Assembly (NCBI GenBank): GCA_028714815.1
Contig: JAQTLR010000001.1
Location: 248,001-312,000 of the forward strand
Length of the DNA: 64,000 nt
Source of the DNA: Candidatus Altimarinota bacterium
GTDB taxonomy: Bacteria > Patescibacteriota > Gracilibacteria > BD1-5 > UBA2023
Direction: 5' to 3'
Positions 58,905-64,000 of the stretch are shown here, piece after piece. The notes beneath the pieces are model-generated. The model saw nothing but the letters and a program-made list of their open reading frames with translations, did no database searches and was not told the DNA's origin. Every line of letters begins with the position of its first letter. The stretch's first letter is position 1. The position numbers and the translations under genes are program-made.

Positions 58905-60428
58905 ATGGAAAATACCACACAGGCATCCAAGGTGAATTTCGTTTCTGCAGAGAGCAGTTTCGATGAAACGAGGAGAAAGAATTTCTTCACGTACGGATTC
59001 ATATCTTCTTTCGTATGGATGTGTTTCCATTTCACGCTTGTCTTCTTTTTCTGACTCCGATTGGAATCTGCACTCCTTGTCGGGATATTTCTCGGAATAG
59101 GGAATTTTATCGCTTTTCTCGCAGATAGTCCTGTCGGAGTCCTTCAGAAATACATCCTGCCGAAAAGGCTCTTCATCGTTTCCGCGACTCTTATGTTGGT
59201 GGTTTCCCTTATCTTTCTCTATTTCATCTTTTCTTCCAATTCCCGGGGTTCAAGCTCGGATTCTCTTATATCCGTATTTTTGAACTCGGGTCTCAATATC
59301 CTTCTCCTTCTTGTATCGGTAGGCCTGTATGGGATCATCAAGGAGCTCTCTGACGTGACATCGCTCTCGTACATCATGAACAATGCGGATCCTTCCGAGT
59401 ATGCCGATCTCCTCTCCCGGAACAATATCTTTTCCTGACTTGGAGCACTGACCGGGCTTATCCTTTCCGGGGTCATCCTTTCATTCAATCTTTTTGCCGC
59501 CGTCGCCATCCTTGTTTTCTTCATAGTGATTTTTATCGTATTCATCGTCATATATTTCGATAATTCGAAAGCAGCTATAAATTTCAGTATCAACGATATC
59601 AGGAAACTGAAGATCATCTCTCCGAAGGAAACTATCGAATCCGTGAAGCAGTACGCTATTTCGCAAGTGCAGAAAACTGATTTTAAAGAGGTTGCCAAGG
59701 GTATGAAATTCATCTTTCTGAAGCCCATGCAATTCCATTCGGAAATCGATTGGAAAGAGATTGTCATTACCACAAAAGAGGATATCAAATCCTTTTATGA
59801 AGTCTTGGGTATGGCACCGCTCGATATGAAGCTTGTAATCATGTCTTTGATAGTGGTGTTTTTCGGGTTCTGGGATACATTCGTCATCACATTCCTCATC
59901 AATTTTCTTGATAAGATCATCTCGAATAATGATAATATCCTTCTCCAAACCAGGCTTTTTACCGGGTATATTTTCGTTGCTCTGCTTGCTATACCGGCTT
60001 TCGGTGCACAGATCCCGCTTATCGGGCTTGCGAAAAAGATAGGACCGTTTTTTGTCATATTCACCGGAGTGCTCCTTTCATGAATATCCATGTTTTTCTT
60101 CGGTATATTCAGCGGATTCTTCATTATTCTCATTCTCTGAATCGGAAACAGTATCGGATATGCCGCAGCGATGCCGCTCGCACAGGGGGAATTTTCCGAT
60201 GCGTACAATCAGGTCTATGCCGAGAAGCGGAAACTCACGGAAATCGATTCCAATGCTTCCGCCGCTCCGCTCAAGATGATCCTGAATCTGGCAAATGTCG
60301 TGGGACTCCTTTTCGGAGGTACCCTCATCGCCATAGTGGGATTCAACGGAACCTTCTTCGTTCTCGGAGCCATGCTCATGGTGCTCTTTTGAATGAGTAT
60401 AGCCAATAAGGTGAAGTGGGGATTATAG
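58905..60428 (+). CDS. MFS-type transporter
   Basis: A 507-residue polytopic protein with about 12 hydrophobic helices. A polar loop of about 100 residues lies in the middle (ISPKETIESVKQYAISQVQK, FLKPMQFHSEIDWKE), between two six-helix halves. In-frame TGA codons at 59058 (FFFGLRLES), 59436 (FSGLGAL), 60081, 60141 and 60390 are Gly. No substrate motif is recognisable. The start MENTTQASK precedes a cytosolic N-terminus. The family assignment is by topology. Confidence 0.8.
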
Positions 60429-60501
60429 AAAACCGTTTTGGAGAATCCGTTTCTATCGATAGAATAGTGCTGAAGTTTTAGCATCCTTAGGATTCCTTCC
60501 C

Positions 60502-61908
60502 ATGTCTTTTCTCGATATCCGTCACTACAAGTACCTCACATCCTCCATCGATCGCAATCTGGATTTTTCTGCGTTTATGGATTTTGAACACCACTATCAA
60601 GTATCCGAAAACAAAGAGCAATATTCTATCGAGCAGGCTTATTTCGCTTGGCAGGAATCCCTCATGGAAAGCGCGGTGGATACACGGATCCGGTCTGTCA
60701 TCGATATGGAATCGAAACTCCTTCCGGTGCTCGCGGAGATGGAACGGACCGGGGTATATATAGACGAGGGGCAACTTCGTGCTATCGGCGAAGATATCGC
60801 ACGGGAGTCCAAGAATAAGGAACTCGAGATATATGATCTGGTCGGGGAGCGTTTCAATATCAATTCCGCCAAACAGGTACAGACGATCCTTTTTGAAAAG
60901 CTCTCTATCCCTGTTTCCAAGAAGATCAAGACCGGGTATTCGGTGGACAACGAAGCGCTTTCTTTTATCGGGCAAAAGTACGAGATAGCCAATATCATTC
61001 TCCAGTACCGCACCCTCGAAAAACTTCGGTCCACCTACATAGATGGGCTTCTGAAGGTCATTAATCCTCATACGAAACGTATCCATACCACCTACAACCA
61101 GCTCGGAGCCGCGACCGGGCGACTCTCCTCGGAGGCGCCGAATCTCCAGAATATCCCTTCCGGAGAGGGGTATCCAGCTCGGATCAAGTCCTGCTTCCGA
61201 CCGAGCTCTTCGGAATATTCTTTTCTGGTTGCTGATTACTCGCAGGTGGAACTCCGGATATTGGCAAGCCTTTCCGGAGATGTTTCCCTTATAGAGACGT
61301 TTGAGAGATGAGAGGATATCCACGCCCGTACGGCACGCTTCCTCTTCGGTGAACATACGACCATCACTTCCGAACTCCGTCGGATCGCGAAATCGGTCAA
61401 TTTCGGAGTCATCTACGGCATCACCGGATTCGGTCTCTCGAAGGTTATCAATACTTCCCCCGCCGAAGCCACAAGGTATATCGATGCTTTTTACGCGATG
61501 TATCCAGGAGTCCGTTCCTATTACCAATCCATACTCGATGGAGCGCAGAAGAATGGCTATGTGGAGACTTTTTATGGACGTAGGCGTCATATTCCCGGCG
61601 TACGGGACTCTAACAAGATGATTCGTGCTGCTGCGGAACGCGAAGCGATCAATATGCCGATCCAGGGGACTGCCGCAGATATCATCAAACTTGCGATGAT
61701 AGAGATGTCCGATTTTCTCAAAGCCGGCTCCTACCACTCCCGGATGCTCCTGCAGGTCCACGATGAACTGGTTTTCGAGGTCCACGAGAGCGAGAAAGAC
61801 ATCATGGAAGCAAAGGTCCGTTCGATCATGGAAGGTGTTTTCCCGGGAGCCGTAAAACTCTTGGTGGATATCCATACGGGAACTAACTGGTCAGAAGCGA
61901 AGGGATAG
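60502..61908 (+). CDS. polA: Family A DNA polymerase, polymerase domain only
   Basis: A 468-residue PolA, half the usual 850-930. It begins shortly before the thumb (MESKLLPVLAEMERTGVYID) and contains motif A (LVADYSQVELRILA), motif B (RRIAKSVNFGVIYG) and motif C (LLQVHDELVFEV). The 5'-3' exonuclease and nearly all of the 3'-5' exonuclease domain are absent. The preceding 70 nt give no hint of a lost N-terminus. One TGA (61309, FERGEDIHAR) is Gly. It probably fills gaps without proofreading, with exonuclease activity encoded elsewhere. Confidence 0.95.
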
Positions 61909-61927
61909 GGGATTTTCGGAAAATGGT

Positions 61928-61955
61928 TTGGAGGGAAGAAGGGAATGGGTATAAT
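61928..61955 (+). promoter_or_regulatory. Promoter for the VF530-type gene
   Basis: TTGGAG and TATAAT are spaced by 16 nt, about 55 nt before the ATG. Confidence 0.55.
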
Positions 61956-62009
61956 CCGACAAAAATAAAGATTAAAAACTCCTGAATGCTGAATTTTTAA
62001 CCACACAAT

Positions 62010-62240
62010 ATGCAACAGAACAACCGAACCGACGAGATACTGCACGGAGTGAGTCTCTCTATGATTATGGATTTCCTCATCCAAGAGTACGGATTCGAAG
62101 AACTCAGCAAGATGATCCGAATCAATTGCTTCAAGAGCAATCCGAGCAAGGAATCGAGCCTGAAATTCCTCCGGAAAACGGAATGGGCACGTCTGCAAGT
62201 ACAAGGCTTGTACGTACGAACGATGCTCGAAAGAAGATAA
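62010..62240 (+). CDS. VF530-family (DUF2132) DNA-binding protein
   Basis: A 76-residue protein matching the VF530 plan: LHGVSLSMIMDFLIQEYGFEEL, INCFKSNPSKESSLKFLRKTEWAR and VQGLYVRTM. VF530 proteins are small helical DNA binders of unknown role. No TGA codons. It ends just before a bidirectional terminator. Confidence 0.9.
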   Translation: MQQNNRTDEILHGVSLSMIMDFLIQEYGFEELSKMIRINCFKSNPSKESSLKFLRKTEWARLQVQGLYVRTMLERR

Positions 62241-62242
62241 TG

Positions 62243-62272
62243 AAAAACGGCAGTCCAAGGATTGCCGTTTTT
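62243..62272. terminator. Bidirectional terminator
   Basis: The stem AAAAACGGCA / TGCCGTTTTT lies between the convergent VF530-type and small membrane genes and overlaps the latter's stop. Confidence 0.9.
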
Positions 62273-62627
62273 AGTGAGCGAGAAAAGCTCCGCTCAGGAA
62301 TGCGAGTGCCCATACCGGGAAGAATATCCGGAGAGCGAATCGTCGGTGCCACTTGATTTTTCTCGTCAAACCCAACGTGAGCTGAATAAAGAAGAGAGAC
62401 AAGGCGGCAAGCGATAGGATGGTATGTACGTCGGAAGCCAGAATCCCCGTCATCCATACTCCTTTCTTTATCTGAAACATCAGCATCGTGCCGTAGGTAT
62501 CCATCGAGAACCCTACCGCTGCAACGGCTTTGTGGTATTTGTTTTTGTTTCTGGCCATAGCGTAGGCTATTCCATACAGGAACAGCGCCACGGTCATGAG
62601 CAATTCTATCTGAATCAGGACAGACAT
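62271..62627 (-). CDS. Small four-helix membrane protein with conserved-looking His residues
   Basis: A 118-residue protein with four hydrophobic helices (about 5-24, 36-52, 62-85 and 98-115). His residues occur near helix ends (KYHKAVAAV, DVHTILSLA, KWHRRFAL), a pattern seen in small haem-binding membrane proteins, but no family is recognised and haem binding is only a possibility. No TGA codons. Confidence 0.75.
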   Translation of the reverse strand: MSVLIQIELLMTVALFLYGIAYAMARNKNKYHKAVAAVGFSMDTYGTMLMFQIKKGVWMTGILASDVHTILSLAALSLFFIQLTLGLTRKIKWHRRFALRIFFPVWALAFLSGAFLAH

Positions 62628-62783
62628 AATAGTCTCCCGTAGAATGAAAGTGCCAGATTTATATGTAAAATATGAAATAAGTCAAATGTAAAGTGAGAGG
62701 ATTTTTAAATAAAGTATTTTTATTTAATGAAATTTTAATGTTTGGTTGTATTTTTGGATAAAGTATTCAGTTTAGCGAATTTT

Positions 62784-62811
62784 TTGTCTTTCAAATATAA
62801 AAGCTTATACT
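62784..62811 (+). promoter_or_regulatory. Promoter for parA
   Basis: TTGTCT and TATACT are spaced by 16 nt, 30 nt before the parA ATG. Confidence 0.65.
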
Positions 62812-62841
62812 ATACCAAGTATTTTTTAACTTTTCGTATTT

Positions 62842-63945
62842 ATGAAGATTATATCATTATTTAATAACAAGGGTGGTGTTTGAAAGACAACGCTTGCGTT
62901 CCATCTCTCTCATATATTAGCTAATATGTGACATAAAACATTAATGATTGATCTCGATCCTCAATGTAATCTGACGATATGTGCGATGAATGAGGAACAG
63001 CTACACGAGATATGGAAAGAAGAGGATGAATTTATAGAAGACTTCGGTTCTGCAAGAAAAAAGATTTGAGAGCAAGAATTTTCTAAAATTATAAACAAAC
63101 CGAGAACTATCCATTTTCAATTAAAACCGACCGAGGATGGTCTTGATTGACTTAAGGAATTACCACCTCCAGTTGTTATTAATAAGAACTTAAACTTGAT
63201 ACCATGAAGATTAACAATTCATAAATTTGAAAATAAAATCTCTGAAAGATGGAGTGCTACTTATCAATGAGATCCTCTGGCCATACGAACCATTACGGAT
63301 ATTCGTTCTATTGCTGAAAAATATGCCGAAATATATTGATATGAATTTATAGTAATAGATACATCACCAAGTCTTGGAATTCTCAACAAAGTGATTATTT
63401 CCACTGTAGATGGATTTTTGATTCCTGCATCCCCAGATATGTTTTCTTTATATGGAATTAGAAATATCGGAGGGGCATTGACTCAATGGAAGAAAGAATT
63501 CATGACTATGTATACTCTCATTTCTAAGGAGAAACGAAGTAAATTTCCTTCAAGTTTTGTAAGATTTCTATGATACACGATTTACAATGCAAAAAAATAT
63601 ACATGAAAATCTAATAATGCTTGGGATCTTGCTCAAGCTCACTTTAATTATGCTCAAGAGATACCATCTACCATTAATCAATACATTACAGAAGAAATAA
63701 GAGGACATTTATCATTAGACCAAGTTAAAGATCCAATAGGCTGAACAGCAGTTATGCACTCGCACAATACTATGTCAGGTAGTGCTCAAAAATATAATCA
63801 ACCCATCTGGGGAATTCCAGGTGCTAATCTCGATGCCGAAGATAGGAGTACAATTAGCTGAAATCAGGCAAGATACACTGAAACTAAAGATAAGTATCTA
63901 CATTTCGCCGAGGATTTTCTTGAAAGAGTTAAAACATTAAATTAG
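62842..63945 (+). CDS. parA: ParA/Soj-family ATPase
   Basis: A 367-residue deviant-Walker ATPase. The P-loop reads NNKGGVGKTT with its second-motif Gly encoded by TGA (62881-62883). LMIDLDPQCNLT is the Walker A' element and FIVIDTSPSLG the Walker B. A helical region then ends in EDFLERVKTL. Eleven TGA codons (Gly) occur in 367 codons and codon choice is AT-rich (TTA, ATA, AAT), unlike the genes before it. It probably partitions DNA or positions a complex. A second gene starts 3 nt after the stop, which could be its partner. Confidence 0.93.
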
Positions 63946-63948
63946 ATT

Positions 63949-64000
63949 ATGGCTATAAAATTAAACCTTATTGGGACTCTATACCGTAATAAGGTGTATG
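63949..64000 (+). CDS. Start of a gene downstream of parA (3' partial)
   Basis: ATG 3 nt after the parA stop begins an open frame MAIKLNLIGTLYRNKVY that runs off the window. Its place would suit a ParB-type or other ParA partner, but the visible 17 residues do not identify it. Confidence 0.6.
   Translation, partial: MAIKLNLIGTLYRNKVY

Noticed and set aside
60487-61875. Open minus-strand frame of about 462 codons
   Set aside because: It is antisense to polA, whose motifs A, B and C are intact.
62660-62692. Further response-regulator repeat (ATGTAAA) upstream of the small membrane gene
   Set aside because: Two ATGTAAA units are present but spaced 23 bp apart with an ATGAAAT between them 9 bp from the first. 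The 11-bp phasing is lost, so I do not count it.
1-64000. tRNA, rRNA or CRISPR loci
   Set aside because: I looked for tRNA T-arm/acceptor patterns, rRNA-like stretches and regularly spaced repeats on both strands and saw none I could support.

Overview
The window reads as a chromosomal stretch of a Candidate Phyla Radiation bacterium of the Gracilibacteria/Absconditabacteria (BD1-5/SR1) group. The main reason is the genetic code. Dozens of genes are interrupted only by TGA, in one constant frame, and always where a glycine fits. Every recognisable gene ends in TAA or TAG and none in TGA. This is translation table 25 (UGA = Gly), and all coordinates below use it. With the standard code most genes here would look like chains of pseudogenes. 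I saw no rRNA, tRNA or CRISPR array. Promoters, where visible, are sigma70-like with a 16-17 nt spacer, and strong rho-independent terminators are common.

Layout. 1-5.8 kb: a large exported protein ending in polyproline (5' end outside the window), a mini-lipoprotein and a Cys-rich surface protein. 5.8-9.3 kb: miaB (minus), a HIT hydrolase and an anchored solute-binding protein. 9.3-17.1 kb: two very large PKD-domain membrane proteins, the first with a VirB2/TrbC-like N-terminus. 17.1-25 kb: a pseudopilin and a FecR-like/Ig-like protein, a conserved CPR protein, a CBS protein, a possible structured RNA, and a FecR-like plus CHASE2/adenylate-cyclase operon. 25-30 kb: a DivIC-like protein, ssb, two membrane or exported proteins and a type IV pilin with a FISUMP domain. 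30-34.2 kb: aspS behind an apparent T-box leader, a TPR lipoprotein and a coiled-coil membrane protein. 34.2-36.5 kb: pilC, pilO-like and pilN-like genes. 36.5-44.8 kb: tsaE, a lytic transglycosylase, an SLH/PKD surface protein, pheT, a RhuM-Fic protein and a FAD oxidoreductase. 44.8-51.8 kb: a MacA/MacB-type export operon, a small exported stress-type protein and a histidine kinase/response regulator pair. 52-53.1 kb: rpsF-ssb-rpsR. 53.1-62.6 kb: a VirB2-like protein, leuS, dcd, a small acidic protein, a short DnaJ, a SpoU methylase, an MFS transporter, a polymerase-only PolA, a VF530 protein and a small membrane protein. 62.8-64 kb: an AT-richer, UGA-rich parA and the start of the next gene.

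How it fits together. The window combines core translation and replication genes with a large cell-surface programme: type IV pili, pilins, PKD/SLH/FISUMP adhesin-like proteins and FecR sensors. That is what one expects of a small host-attached bacterium. The points I consider most worth following are: (i) a short T-box-like leader before aspS whose UGGC matches the expected tRNA-Asp acceptor end; (ii) an 11-bp direct-repeat element upstream of the two-component operon, the exported stress-type protein and the MacAB-like operon, suggesting one envelope-stress regulon; (iii) REP-like palindromes inserted in frame in pheT and leuS; (iv) the VirB2-PKD giant protein with a five-fold W-containing motif in its cytoplasmic tail; (v) a ParA whose Walker A glycine is encoded by UGA.
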